From: CAVPLM01 sp963713545
GTDB taxonomy: Bacteria; Actinomycetota; Thermoleophilia; RBG-16-64-13
Direction of reading: 5' to 3'
Assembly: GCA_963713545.1 (NCBI GenBank)
Contig: CAVQME010000009.1
Location: 1 to 64,000, forward strand
DNA: 64,000 nucleotides
Shown here: positions 19,694 through 28,723 of the stretch, in pieces
Layout of the letters: every line of letters begins with the position of its first letter
How positions within the stretch are numbered: the stretch's first letter is position 1
The notes under the pieces: model-generated
What the model was told of the DNA's origin: nothing
What the model saw: the letters and a program-made list of their open reading frames with translations, nothing else
Databases searched by the model: none
Translations under genes and position numbers: made by a program

Positions 19694-20931
19694 GCGTACC
19701 GTCTCCGGAAGAACAGGGAGGCGATGACGAAGAAGATAAGGGTGAACCCCAGCACCACCAGCACCGGCAACGCGATGCTGGCCCAAGAGCCCCCATAGAG
19801 GACCTTGCCCCAGCCTTCCAGCAACCAGCCCAGAGGGCTGATGCGGCGGACCGTAGCGAACGTGCCGGTGGTATCGAGCGTCCCGACGAAGTTACCGCTG
19901 ATCAGGCCCAGGAACACGAAGATGGCCGCGCTTCCCGCCCCGGCTTGGGCCGGGGTCTTGGCGAACGACACCGTCAGAAGTCCCAGCGAGGCGGCGCAAA
20001 GCGCGCCGGCCAGAGTAAGGGCGATGACGGGACCCAACTCTCCCCAGCGCGCTCCCAGCAGGAACCTGCCGGCCAGCAGCAGGATCGCCGACTGGATGAG
20101 CACCACCAGGAAGACGGCGACGTACTTACCGCCCAGGATCACGCCCCGGGACGTGGGGGTGGTGAAGAGCCGGGGCAGCGTGCCGTTCCGGTGCTCGTCG
20201 ATGATGCTCCGGGCGGGAGTGGAAGCGCCGAAGAGCATGAAGAAGAGCATCATCCCCAGCAGGACCTGGCTGGCGACGTTGGGGCGTTTGGGGGCTTCGG
20301 CTCCCGGGGTGACGGGGACTCGCTCGTCTACGGTGATGGGTGTCTCGGCTCCCGCTGCTTCGCCGAAAGCCTCGGCCGTGTCAGCAGCAAGCGCCGATAG
20401 CTCGGCGCCATCGGTGACGCCCAGAGAGGTGGCCAGCTGTACCGACGTGAGGGCCGCGGCGCGCGCCCCCTCCAGCGACTGGACGACGGACTGCACTACC
20501 GACGTGACGATGGCCGGTCCGACGACGAGCGTCGGGTCCTTGTAGATCTCCACCTGGGCGGCGCCCCCGCCCATCAGGGCTGCCGAGAGCTCGGGCGGGA
20601 TGATGACGGCCACGTCCGTCTCGCCTTTGTCGACCAAGGCCCGCGCCGCCTCGGGCGTGTCGGCTTTGCTGACGGTCAGGATATCGGCGAGTCCGGGGCC
20701 GCCGAGTACATCGGTGAGGTGGGCGCCGGCGGCGGGGGCACCCGCCCCGGCGCCTCCGTCCTGGTCGACCACCACGGTCCGCACCGGTGCGATGGCGAAG
20801 TTGTCCCCGGCACCGAAGGCCGCGCCCAGGGCGAAGGCCAGCAGGAGGGGAGCGACCAGCATCATGGCCAGTCCGGCCACGTTGCGGTAGACGTGGCGGA
20901 CGTCCTTCCAGGCGATGCTGAATGCCCGCAT
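19690..20931 (-). CDS. ABC-2 type transporter permease (first of two)
   Basis: 413 aa. N-terminal MRAFSIAWKDVRHVYRN and a TM helix, a long external domain (about 45-200), then five or more TM helices ending in a basic tail RRRYA. ABC-2 family export permease. It starts 19 bases after the ATPase stop and overlaps the next permease. The external domain of both permeases suggests export to or across the cell envelope rather than import. Confidence 0.87.
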   Translation of the reverse strand: MRAFSIAWKDVRHVYRNVAGLAMMLVAPLLLAFALGAAFGAGDNFAIAPVRTVVVDQDGGAGAGAPAAGAHLTDVLGGPGLADILTVSKADTPEAARALVDKGETDVAVIIPPELSAALMGGGAAQVEIYKDPTLVVGPAIVTSVVQSVVQSLEGARAAALTSVQLATSLGVTDGAELSALAADTAEAFGEAAGAETPITVDERVPVTPGAEAPKRPNVASQVLLGMMLFFMLFGASTPARSIIDEHRNGTLPRLFTTPTSRGVILGGKYVAVFLVVLIQSAILLLAGRFLLGARWGELGPVIALTLAGALCAASLGLLTVSFAKTPAQAGAGSAAIFVFLGLISGNFVGTLDTTGTFATVRRISPLGWLLEGWGKVLYGGSWASIALPVLVVLGFTLIFFVIASLFFRRRYA

Positions 20932-20950
20932 GCTCGATCCCTCGGTCTGT

Positions 20951-21898
20951 CTAGTCCCTCAGCGCGCGACCGGTGAGTTGCAGGAAGACCATCTCCAGGT
21001 TGGGTTCTGCCAGATTGATCTCGGTGATCCGCGCGCCCGCCGCGCGGGCGCCTTCGAAGAGTTGCGGCATGAGCGTGTTCGCGTCGTCCACCAACAGCCA
21101 GACGCGCCCGTCCTCCGGCTCGGAGACGCTCGATACGCCGGCGAGCCCGCCCCACCGTTCGGCGAGGAGGTGGGCCTCTCGATCCAGTGCCAGGTCGATG
21201 CGGGTCTGCTCCCCCACCATCCGCACCAGATCGGCCTGATTGCCCACGGCGATCATCGCTCCTTCGTCCATGATCCCGATGCGGTCCGACAGCTCCTGCG
21301 CCTCTTCCATGTAATGGGTCGTGTAGAGCACCGTCATACCCGAGGCATTGAGGTCCTTGACCCCGTCCAGGATCGAGCGGCGGCTCTGCGGATCGATCCC
21401 CACCGTTGGCTCGTCGAGATAGAGGAGGCTGGGTTTGTGCAGGAGGGCGGCGCCGATGTTCACGCGACGCTTCATACCTCCCGAATACTTGTCCACGCGG
21501 TCCTTCTGCCGGTCGACGAGGCCGATCATCTCGAGGACCTCGTCCACCCGCTTGTTCAGCTCCGCCCCGCCCATGCCGTACATCCGGCCCCAGAACAGGA
21601 GATTCTCCCGGCCACTCAGGTCCTCGTACAGCGCGATGTCCTGCGGGACCACGCCGATGAGACGCTTCACCTTCTCCGCTTCGCTGGTGACCGAGAACCC
21701 GCCCACCCGCGCCTCTCCGCTATCGGGTCTGAGCAGGCAGGAAAGGATGGAGATCGTGGTGGTCTTGCCGGCGCCGTTGGGACCAAGGAGGCTGAAGATC
21801 TCACCTTCTTCGATCTGGAAAGACACTTCATCGACGGCGACCGGACCCTTGGGAGGGTCGAACTGCTTTCGGAGCTTGTCGACGACTATCGCTTCCAT
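20951..21898 (-). CDS. ABC transporter ATP-binding protein (DrrA/NatA-like exporter)
   Basis: 315 aa. Walker A LLGPNGAGKTTT (about 36-47), signature YSGGMKRRVNIG, Walker B LLYLDEPTVGIDP, switch His in TTHYMEEAQ. The C-terminal extension of about 75 residues is typical of DrrA-type ATPases. ATG start with GGAAGGGG upstream. First gene of the likely operon ATPase - permease - permease - SpoIIE phosphatase - PAS protein. A second unrelated DrrAB-like exporter is at 30565-32297. Confidence 0.92.
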   Translation of the reverse strand: MEAIVVDKLRKQFDPPKGPVAVDEVSFQIEEGEIFSLLGPNGAGKTTTISILSCLLRPDSGEARVGGFSVTSEAEKVKRLIGVVPQDIALYEDLSGRENLLFWGRMYGMGGAELNKRVDEVLEMIGLVDRQKDRVDKYSGGMKRRVNIGAALLHKPSLLYLDEPTVGIDPQSRRSILDGVKDLNASGMTVLYTTHYMEEAQELSDRIGIMDEGAMIAVGNQADLVRMVGEQTRIDLALDREAHLLAERWGGLAGVSSVSEPEDGRVWLLVDDANTLMPQLFEGARAAGARITEINLAEPNLEMVFLQLTGRALRD

Positions 21899-22039
21899 CT
21901 AAGCCCCTTCCCGTGTCGCAGTCTCATCCGATCCCGGAGCCACCAAAGCGCATGCGCTGGCTCGCCCCGCCGTGCGCCGGGCCCGGCCGGGGGTGCGAAA
22001 GGAAGCAGGCGCGGCCTCTCCGCGTGCGCCTCGGTCGAC

Positions 22040-23386
22040 CTAGCTGAACACCTCTTCCCGGCTGACCATGCCTTTGTGCAGCTTGAAGGCGGCGTGCAGG
22101 GCCTTCACCGCGGTCTCCACGTGCTGCTTGCGGATGACGCAGCTGATCTTGATGGTGCTCGTGGAGATCATCTCGATGTTGATGCCGTTCTCGGCCAGGA
22201 CCTCGAACATCTTGGCGGCCACGCCGGGGTAGGTCTTCATACCGGCTCCGACCAGGGTGACTTTGGCCACGTCTTTGTCGGTGTCGACCGAGTTGAAGCC
22301 CAGCTCACTTTGCAGGTCGCCCAGGATCTTCGTGATCCTGGGGAGGTCGGCCTCGGAGGCGGTGAACGAGATATCGGTGATCCCGTGCTCGGCCACGTTC
22401 TGGATGATCACATCCAGATTGATATGCGCCTTCGCCAGCGCAGTGAAGATCTTGGCGGCCACACCAACCTCGTCGGGGAGGTCGTGGATCGTCACCTTCG
22501 CGTCGTCAAGGGTGTAGGTGACGCCGGAGATTATCGCCTGTTCCATGCTTGAATCATCCTGTCCTATCCAGGTACCGGGGGCTGAGGTGAAGCTCGAGCG
22601 GATGTGCAGCGGCACGTCGAAGCGGCGCGCCACTTCGACGCTGCGGGCCATCATGACCTTAGCGCCGCTCGCCGCCAGCTCGAGCAATTCCTCGTTGGAG
22701 ATGGTGTCCAACTTACGTGCTTCCGGCACGATACGCGGGTCGGTGGTGAAGACGCCTTCTACATCGGTGTAGATCTCGCAGACTTCCGCCCCGAGGGCGG
22801 CAGCCAGAGCCACCGCGGTGGTGTCTGAACCGCCGCGTCCCAAAGTGGTCACGTCTTGGTCGGTGGATACGCCCTGGAAGCCGGCGACCAGCACGATCCT
22901 GCCCTCGTCCAGGGCCTTGCGGATGCGGTTGGGCCTGATGTCGAGGATCTTGGCCTTGGTGTGCATCGTGTCGGTGACGATGCCCGCCTGCGAACCTGTG
23001 AGGGAGATCGCATCCTGGCCCAGGTCGTGGATGGCCATGGCCAGCAGAGCCGCGGATATACGTTCCCCTGTGGAGAGGAGCATGTCCATCTCCCGCGCGG
23101 GAGGATCGTCGGAGATCTCTTTGGCCATCTCGATCAACTCGTCGGTGGTGTCGCCCCTGGCAGAGACCACCGCGACCACAGGGTGTCCGGCCTTGCGGGC
23201 ATCGACGATGCGGTTGGCCACGCGTTTGATGCAGGTGGCGTCGGCCACCGAGCTACCCCCGAACTTCATGACCACGATGTTCGTGCGTTCCGCCTTCCGC
23301 TCCTGAACGCCGACGACGATGTAATCCTCCTCGGGAGTGTTCGCGGAAGCCGCGCCCTTCTGTTTGGACCCGTCTTTGTGTGCCAC
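22040..23386 (-). CDS. lysC: aspartate kinase
   Basis: 448 aa. Phosphorylates aspartate, the first step to lysine, threonine, methionine and diaminopimelate. Catalytic domain has VMKFGGSSVAD (about 39-49), GERISAALLA, GRGGSDTTAVALAAALGA and a YTDVEGV loop. Two C-terminal ACT domains (about 300-445), the regulatory region for feedback inhibition, include GMKTYPGVAAKMFEVLAENGIN. An extra N-terminal segment of about 38 polar residues precedes the usual MKFGG start; an internal start at that Met is possible. No internal ribosome site for a separate beta subunit was looked for exhaustively. Standard position after recR on the same strand. Confidence 0.94.
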   Translation of the reverse strand: MAHKDGSKQKGAASANTPEEDYIVVGVQERKAERTNIVVMKFGGSSVADATCIKRVANRIVDARKAGHPVVAVVSARGDTTDELIEMAKEISDDPPAREMDMLLSTGERISAALLAMAIHDLGQDAISLTGSQAGIVTDTMHTKAKILDIRPNRIRKALDEGRIVLVAGFQGVSTDQDVTTLGRGGSDTTAVALAAALGAEVCEIYTDVEGVFTTDPRIVPEARKLDTISNEELLELAASGAKVMMARSVEVARRFDVPLHIRSSFTSAPGTWIGQDDSSMEQAIISGVTYTLDDAKVTIHDLPDEVGVAAKIFTALAKAHINLDVIIQNVAEHGITDISFTASEADLPRITKILGDLQSELGFNSVDTDKDVAKVTLVGAGMKTYPGVAAKMFEVLAENGINIEMISTSTIKISCVIRKQHVETAVKALHAAFKLHKGMVSREEVFS

Positions 23387-23456
23387 CTGGATCAGTGCTC
23401 CGCCACGAGTTTGCCGACCGGTGAATTCTAACGGATTTCCGGGACTCGCGCTTCGG

Positions 23457-24062
23457 CTAGAGCTCGCGCCGGCCGGTCAACGCGCGGCCCAGGGTGACCT
23501 CGTCGGCGTACTCCAGATCGCCGCCCATCGGCAGACCGGCGGCGGGCCGGGTGATGCGAAGGGTCCCTGCGGCCGTAAGGGGACGGAGTTCCTCAGCGAT
23601 GTACAGGGCCGTCGCCTCTCCAGCCATGTTAGGGTTGGTGGCGACTATGACCTCTCGCACGTCTCCCTCGCGCACCCGGTCGAACAGCGCGGCCAGGTGC
23701 AGCTTCTCCGGTCCTACGCCATCCAACGGGGACAACGCCCCTCCCAGCACGTGATAGAGCCCGCGGTACTCGTGCGTGCGCTCGACGCTGATGATGTCTC
23801 CCGGCTCCTCAACGACGCAGATGATCGTGGTATCGCGAGCGGCGTCGAGGCAGATGTCGCAGAGCTCACGCTCCGTCAGGTTGAAGCAGCGGCTACAGAA
23901 ACGCACGGTCTGCTTGACATCGATGAGCGCCTGCGCCAGCGGAAGGGCGTCCTCAGGCGAGAGCTTGAGCAGGTGGAAGGCCAGGCGTTGCGCGGTCTTG
24001 GGGCCCACGCCGGGTAGTTTGCTCAACTCATCGATGAGTTTCTGGACGGTAGGGCTGAACAC
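23457..24062 (-). CDS. recR: recombination protein RecR
   Basis: 201 aa, usual length. Works with RecF/RecO to load RecA at gaps. N-terminal helix-hairpin-helix (LSKLPGVGPKTAQRLAFHLL), four-Cys zinc finger (CSRCFNLTERELCDIC, about 58-73), then a Toprim domain starting ICVVEEPGDIISVE and ending with the conserved GGDLEYADEVTLGRAL. GTG start. Follows dnaX and ybaB in the common bacterial order. Confidence 0.96.
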   Translation of the reverse strand: MFSPTVQKLIDELSKLPGVGPKTAQRLAFHLLKLSPEDALPLAQALIDVKQTVRFCSRCFNLTERELCDICLDAARDTTIICVVEEPGDIISVERTHEYRGLYHVLGGALSPLDGVGPEKLHLAALFDRVREGDVREVIVATNPNMAGEATALYIAEELRPLTAAGTLRITRPAAGLPMGGDLEYADEVTLGRALTGRREL

Positions 24063-24116
24063 GAGCGTGTCGCTGGCAGACCGGGACTGGAAGGCGGATC
24101 TGCCGGTCTCCCGGCT

Positions 24117-24434
24117 CTAGAAGGGCAGACCGGGGATGTTGAGGCCCGAGGTGATGCCGCCCAGTTTCCTGTTGGCGAGTTCTGTCGCCGAGCGCAGAGC
24201 CTCGTTCGCGGCGGCCATGATCATGTCCTCGAGCATCTCCACATCTTCAGGATCCACCGCCGCGGGATCGATCTTGATGCTCTTCATCTCTATCCCTCCG
24301 GTGACCTGCACCGTCACCATGCCGCCACCGGCAGAGGCCTCGACCACCTCGTTGGCCAGCTCCTCCTGCATCTTGGCCATGTCGGCCTGCATCCTCTGGA
24401 CCTGCTTCATCATCTTCTGGTAGTTCGGGTTCAC
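24117..24434 (-). CDS. YbaB/EbfC family nucleoid-associated protein
   Basis: 105 aa, GTG start with GAGGAGAGG upstream. Amphipathic N-terminal helix (MMKQVQRMQADMAKMQEEL), a beta sheet (VTVQVTGGIEMKSIKIDP), then AVDPEDVEMLEDMIMAAANEAL, the family hallmark. Binds DNA as a dimer. Lies 33 bases after the dnaX stop and before recR, its nearly universal neighbours. Confidence 0.95.
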   Translation of the reverse strand: MNPNYQKMMKQVQRMQADMAKMQEELANEVVEASAGGGMVTVQVTGGIEMKSIKIDPAAVDPEDVEMLEDMIMAAANEALRSATELANRKLGGITSGLNIPGLPF

Positions 24435-24467
24435 GGCCTCTCCTCAGCTCGTGTGGCGCGCAGGCCC

Positions 24468-26424
24468 TCAGTCGATCTCTCGGGCGTCGAACTCCTGCTG
24501 TAGGACCCGTATCAGCTCGTCCTTGCTCAGGATTCTAGCATCTTCCTCTTTGTCGGCTGCCGGAGGCGCGGGCTCCGCGGCCATGCGGGTGGTGATCCGC
24601 AAGGTCTTCCCGGTGATCTCGCGTAGGACCTCAGACAGCAACCGCGGATTGTCCCCTCGCGACACCTGATCGGCCTGGAAGGTGTAGCCGGCGGGGAACC
24701 TGATGACCAGTTCGTCACCCTCGAGGCTTTCGGCTCGCCCTTCTGAGAGCACGGCGGAAAGCCCTGCCGACCGTTTCTTGATGGCTTCGAGGACGAGAGG
24801 CCAGGCCCGGCGCAGGTGCTCGATGTCGGGCTGGACGGTGGCGGGTTCCCCGGCGGCCTTACGGGGCTTCGGTCCCTGTGGTCCCGGCGGGGCGGACTCC
24901 GCCGTTTCGAACCCGCGCGCTTCCGGCCCGAGCCCCTTGGCTTCGCGCATGCCGATCTCGGGCTCCGCGGGTCCTGGGATCGGGTATTCCGGCGCTTCAT
25001 AGGTAGGCCCAACTTCGGCGGCGGCGCTCATTCCCGGCGAAAGCACCTCCTCGGGTGAAGGGGCGGCCTCCCGTCGGCTCGGTCGTGGCTTTTTGGGCCG
25101 CACCCTTCGAGGCCGTCGGCGGGGACTCTACGGCACCTGCCTCCGGACCGGTGGTGGCCGGCCGTCTGTCGGGGGCGGGCTCGGGCCGTGGCCCCTGGCC
25201 CGGCGCCTGCGCGGCGGCCTGTTCGCCGGTATGCGCAGCGGCGTGGCCGGCCGCCGCGCCCGCGCCAAGCGGGCCCGTCCCGGCAGCGCCCGCGCCGGCC
25301 GCGGCCGCTACCCCTCCGGGCGCGCCGCCCGGACCGAGGGCCGTCATCTTGATCAAGACCAGCTCGAGCTCCAGCCGGGGTTCGGAGCCCTGACGGACTG
25401 CCCGCAGGGCTTCGCCGATGAGTTCGATGAAGAGCACGGTCTGGGCGGTAGGGACTCGCCTGGACTGGCTCTGCAGCCTCGCCAGTTGGTCTTCGGGCAG
25501 CGCGATACTGGCCGGGCTCTCCGCCGCATGCATCGTCACGTAGAGGTCGCGCAGGTGGCCGAGGAGGTCCTTCATGAACTGGACGTAGTCGGTCCCACTC
25601 TGGCTCAGCCGCTCGACGAAGAGCAGCGCTCCCTGCGTGTCGCCCTCGTGCACGAGATCCACAAGTTCGAACAAAAGATCGTGCCGCACGATCCCCAGGA
25701 TGTCGAGCGTCTCCTGCAGGCTGATGACGCCCTCGGAATACGTGGCCAGTTGATCGAGCGTGCCTATAGCGTCGCGGAAACTGCCTCCCGCCGCCCGGGC
25801 GATCACGGTCAACGCCGCTTCGGAGACTTCGATGCCTTCCTGCGCGGAGACCGAACTGAGGACGCTCACCACCTCCATCACGGAGGGCCGGCGGAAATCG
25901 AAGCGCTGACAGCGGGAGAGGATGGTGGCCGGGACCTTGTGCGGCTCGGTGGTCGCGAGCACGAAGATGGCGTGCGCCGGAGGTTCCTCCAAGGTCTTGA
26001 GGAGCGCATTGAAGGCCTCGGGCGTGAGCATGTGGACCTCGTCCACGATGTAGACCTTCATGCGCCCTTCCACCGGCGAGAAGTGCACTTTGTCGCGCAG
26101 ATCGCGGATATCGTCGATGCCGCGGTTGGAGGCCGCGTCCATCTCCACCACGTCCATCGCGCTGCCCCGACGGATAGCCTCGCAGTGCGGGCAGGTCCCG
26201 TCGGGAGTGGCGGTGGCCTTTCCTTGCCCGGCGTCGCAGTTGAGAGCCATGGCCAGGATCTTCGCGGTGGAGGTCTTGCCGGTCCCCCGGGGACCGCTGA
26301 AAAGGTAGGCGTGACTGACCCGGTCCTGGGTGATGGCGTTGACGAGAGTGCGGGCGACGTGGTCCTGCCCGATGATGTCCTCGAAGCGTGCCGGCCGGTA
26401 CTTGCGGTAGAGGGAGACTGACAT
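24468..26424 (-). CDS. dnaX: DNA polymerase III gamma/tau subunit (frame change in the linker)
   Basis: Clamp-loader ATPase. Frame one (26424 to 24997, 475 aa) gives domains I-III: Walker A GPRGTGKTSTAK, the Cys zinc module (CDAGQG...CPHCEAI), VDEVHMLTPEAFNALLKTLE, SRC motif LSRCQRFDF, then a low-complexity Ala/Gly/Pro linker. The tau-specific end (HLRRAWPLVLEAIKKRSAG...LRITTRM) is in the +1 frame, 25103 to 24468. The frames meet at a run of five A (minus strand of 25090-25094) in CCCAAAAAGCC; one A fewer fuses them. In this reading gamma would end with GNERRRRSWAYL. Either a homopolymer overcall or regulated gamma/tau production. Total span fits a normal tau (about 651 aa). Confidence 0.9.
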
Positions 26425-26608
26425 GCGCCGGGCGACTCCTTGGTAGCGCTCGCCGAGTGGCGCGATTATATCAGTCGTCCTCCTGAGCCCGGCTCAGCAG
26501 AGCATAGTGGTCCTCGCGGATGGCTTCTTCCAGACGCTGCACCTCTTCTTCGGGAAGGGTGGCGGTGTTCATCGCACGGCCATCTCCAGGTCCTCAAGAA
26601 GACGAAAA

Positions 26609-26876
26609 GACCGTGCACCCACCTTCGAAGACAGACCTCCGAGCGCCCACCGGCAGCCAGCTCAAGCCAAGCTACCCCGCGGCACATGGAAGAGTCCGCT
26701 TAGGGCTGCTACCTCCCGGTCCTGACCCGGTTCACGGATTTCCATTGCGCAGGACCTGGCCGTCAACACCACTTGCCGACGTCAGACCTCACAGACCCGC
26801 TCCTGGGGTGGGGATTCAGTCCCGCTGAAGCGGATTGCGGGTACAGGGCACCGCTAGCTCCCCACCTAGCACGGTC
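26609..26876 (-). ncRNA. ffs: signal recognition particle RNA, long (Alu-containing) bacterial type
   Basis: About 268 nt. The apical S domain is exact in pattern: GAACCGGGUCAGGACCGG followed by GAGGUAGCAGCC, the Ffh-binding asymmetric loop. The 5' half has the Alu-domain core GGUGCCCUGUACCCGCAAUC and later GCAAGUGGUGUUGACG and GGUCCUGCGCAAUGG, collinear with Bacillus subtilis scRNA (271 nt). The ends pair (GACCGUGC with GUGCACGGUC), fixing the boundaries; a UCUUUUCGUCUU stretch follows at the 3' end. It lies 184 bases upstream of dnaX on the same strand, as in Bacillus. The long type implies an Alu-mediated elongation-arrest function. Confidence 0.95.
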
Positions 26877-26882
26877 GCGGGG

Positions 26883-26888
26883 AGTATA
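26883..26888 (-). promoter_or_regulatory. -10 element for SRP RNA
   Basis: TATACT on the minus strand, six bases before the predicted 5' end of the RNA at 26876. No clear -35 hexamer at the expected distance (GGTCTC). Confidence 0.6.
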
Positions 26889-27015
26889 CCGCAGGGTGCC
26901 GGGTAGAGACCGGCAGGCGCTGGCCAGAGGGGCCGACCTGCGTCGACAAAGCGGGGGCGCGGTGGCCGCGCCGGTGCACGTTCACAAGCGCCGCTCCGCG
27001 CGGGGCTCAGCTCGG

Positions 27016-27648
27016 TTAGCCGGCAGGAATCAGCGCTTTCGCCTCGTCCAACAATGGACTCAGTCCGGCTATGAACTGATCGAGAAGGGTGGCCGCCTCC
27101 TCAGGCTTGTCCGATGGGATGCCCAACGTCGCGATGATCGTGTAGGCGTCTTCGAGGGTCTGGGATACAGAACCCTCGGCGGCGTTGCGAGCAAGATTGA
27201 GAGTCGGATAGACGTCTCTCATGGCCGTATCGGCCAACTCCAGGTCGCCCTTCTCTAGGGCCTGGCGGCCGGTGATCGCCTGGACACGAGCCCGCAGCCC
27301 GTAAATGATCGCGAGCCTCGGATCGTCCTGGCTGGCGCCCTGCTCGGTGAGATAGGCCGCGAGCTGATTCTGCACCTGGGCTGTCTCGGCCAGCTGTCTA
27401 TCCCAGTCGGTCAGAGCCTGCGGCAGGGTGGTGGTGGTCTGAGCGACCGTGGTGGTGGGACCGACCGTGGTAGAGGGACCTACGCTGGTGCCGGAGGCCG
27501 TGGTCGCAGTGCCATCGGTCTCTCCCGAGGAGCATCCGCCGCTGACTCCGGCCAGCACCAGGACGAGCAGGCTGCCGACGACGAGAATCGCTGTGGCGGC
27601 CTTCTTCGCAGTCGCTGGAGTTGTCCTGGTACTCCGTGCTCTCGACAT
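27016..27648 (-). CDS. lipoprotein with Thr-rich linker, unknown function
   Basis: 210 aa. Basic N-terminus, hydrophobic stretch and lipobox VSGGC (Cys about 39), then a Thr/Gly/Ser-rich linker to about residue 75. The rest is helical (LAETAQVQNQLAAYLTEQG, ALEKGDLELADTAMRD), resembling a small helical bundle. CGAGGAG lies just before ATG 27648. No recognised family; it is probably anchored to the outer face of the membrane. Located between SRP RNA and tRNA-Ser without obvious partners. Confidence 0.7.
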   Translation of the reverse strand: MSRARSTRTTPATAKKAATAILVVGSLLVLVLAGVSGGCSSGETDGTATTASGTSVGPSTTVGPTTTVAQTTTTLPQALTDWDRQLAETAQVQNQLAAYLTEQGASQDDPRLAIIYGLRARVQAITGRQALEKGDLELADTAMRDVYPTLNLARNAAEGSVSQTLEDAYTIIATLGIPSDKPEEAATLLDQFIAGLSPLLDEAKALIPAG

Positions 27649-27689
27649 GTGGCTCCTCGTAAGGGGATCCCCGGGGCATCGACTCGAGG

Positions 27690-27780
27690 CGGAGTGGGAG
27701 GGATTCGAACCCTCGAGACGAGTTTCCCCCGCCTACACGATTTCCAGTCGTGCTCCTTAAGCCAACTCGGACACCACTCC
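27690..27780 (-). tRNA. tRNA-Ser (anticodon GGA)
   Basis: 91 nt. Acceptor arm GGAGUGG pairs with CCACUCC, discriminator G, no encoded CCA. D arm has GAGUUGGCUUAAGGAGC. Anticodon stem CACGA/UCGUG encloses the loop CUGGAAA, giving anticodon GGA. A long variable arm (GGCGGGGGAAACUCGUC) and T arm GAGGGUUCGAAUCCCUC are class II serine features. Reads UCC/UCU codons. Confidence 0.97.
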
Positions 27781-27844
27781 GCAAGACGCCGACCGCCTGC
27801 GGCAAGGCGCGATTATAGCCCACCGGGTCGTTCTCAAACGAGCA

Positions 27845-28606
27845 TCAAGGCCAGGTGGGCTGGCCGCCTACAACGAGGGTCCAGACGATCAGGGCTATAC
27901 CCGCCAAGAACGTACCGGGCATCACCAACGCTCCTATTGGGTCCCTCGTGATCTCCGACGGGGGAAGAGTCCAGAAGCTTACCGCGCTCAGGATAACGCT
28001 GGCCGCTATGGCCGGGATGATCTGCTCACCACCCACCCCCAGGTATATCAGCACGACCCCGTAGGTGGCCAGGGATCCAAGCACGAAGAGCAGTCGCTCC
28101 GCCCCGGATATCCGTTGCCCCACACCTTGGCCCAGGATGAGGATCGCCAGGGTAGCCAGGAAGAAGCCGAGCCCGAGCAAGAAGTAGCCGAGTCTCGCGT
28201 CGAGGAAGGCGATCTTGGCGGCGAACTCACCTTGTTCGAAGACTTCGGGCAGGGCTCGTTGCGCCGCGTTACCCGCTAGATGCACTCCGTGCCCGATCAT
28301 GCCGATCCCCAGACCGACCCAGAACATCCAGGCGAGCGGGCTGGATATGACGGAGTAGACGTTCAGCGTCCCCCGCGAGGACTGGGTGATCACCAGGAAG
28401 AGACGGGTGAAGGCGAAGGCGGTCAGGGCGGGGAGCAGTACCAGGAACACCAGATCGAAGGGGGTGAGCACCCAGGAGCCTTCAGGGACGGGCGCGGACG
28501 CTCGCAGACCCTGGAACAACTCCCAGGCCACCATCGTGACCATCAACCAGAAGACGCTCCGGGCCACCGGAGCCGTCGCCAGGACGCGGCTCGTATTGGC
28601 ACTCAC
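27845..28606 (-). CDS. polytopic membrane protein, unknown function
   Basis: 253 aa from GTG 28606; an alternative GTG at 28645 would add 13 residues. About seven hydrophobic helices: VFWLMVTMVAWELFQG, FDLVFLVLLPALTAFAF, LAWMFWVGLGIGMIGHGVH, LGYFLLGLGFFLATLAILIL, LFVLGSLATYGVVLIYLG, IIPAIAASVILSAVSFWTL and a C-terminal helix. Few charged residues and no transporter or enzyme motif that I recognise. It lies 65 bases upstream of the tRNA-Ser gene on the same strand. Confidence 0.6.
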   Translation of the reverse strand: MSANTSRVLATAPVARSVFWLMVTMVAWELFQGLRASAPVPEGSWVLTPFDLVFLVLLPALTAFAFTRLFLVITQSSRGTLNVYSVISSPLAWMFWVGLGIGMIGHGVHLAGNAAQRALPEVFEQGEFAAKIAFLDARLGYFLLGLGFFLATLAILILGQGVGQRISGAERLLFVLGSLATYGVVLIYLGVGGEQIIPAIAASVILSAVSFWTLPPSEITRDPIGALVMPGTFLAGIALIVWTLVVGGQPTWP

Positions 28607-28723
28607 TCCAGCCCCCAGCCTCTTCCGGCAGATGGCGATCCACACCGGCGCGTCGCCGCTTTAGCCATGACGGGGCCATTCTATCGCGCCGCGGCGCGAA
28701 CGGGCCATCGGGACCGGTTCGCG

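Noticed and set aside
25080..25110. Classic -1 programmed frameshift in dnaX
   Set aside because: The tau end is in the +1 frame, not -1, and the slippery heptamer is out of register; kept only as a finding about the A run.
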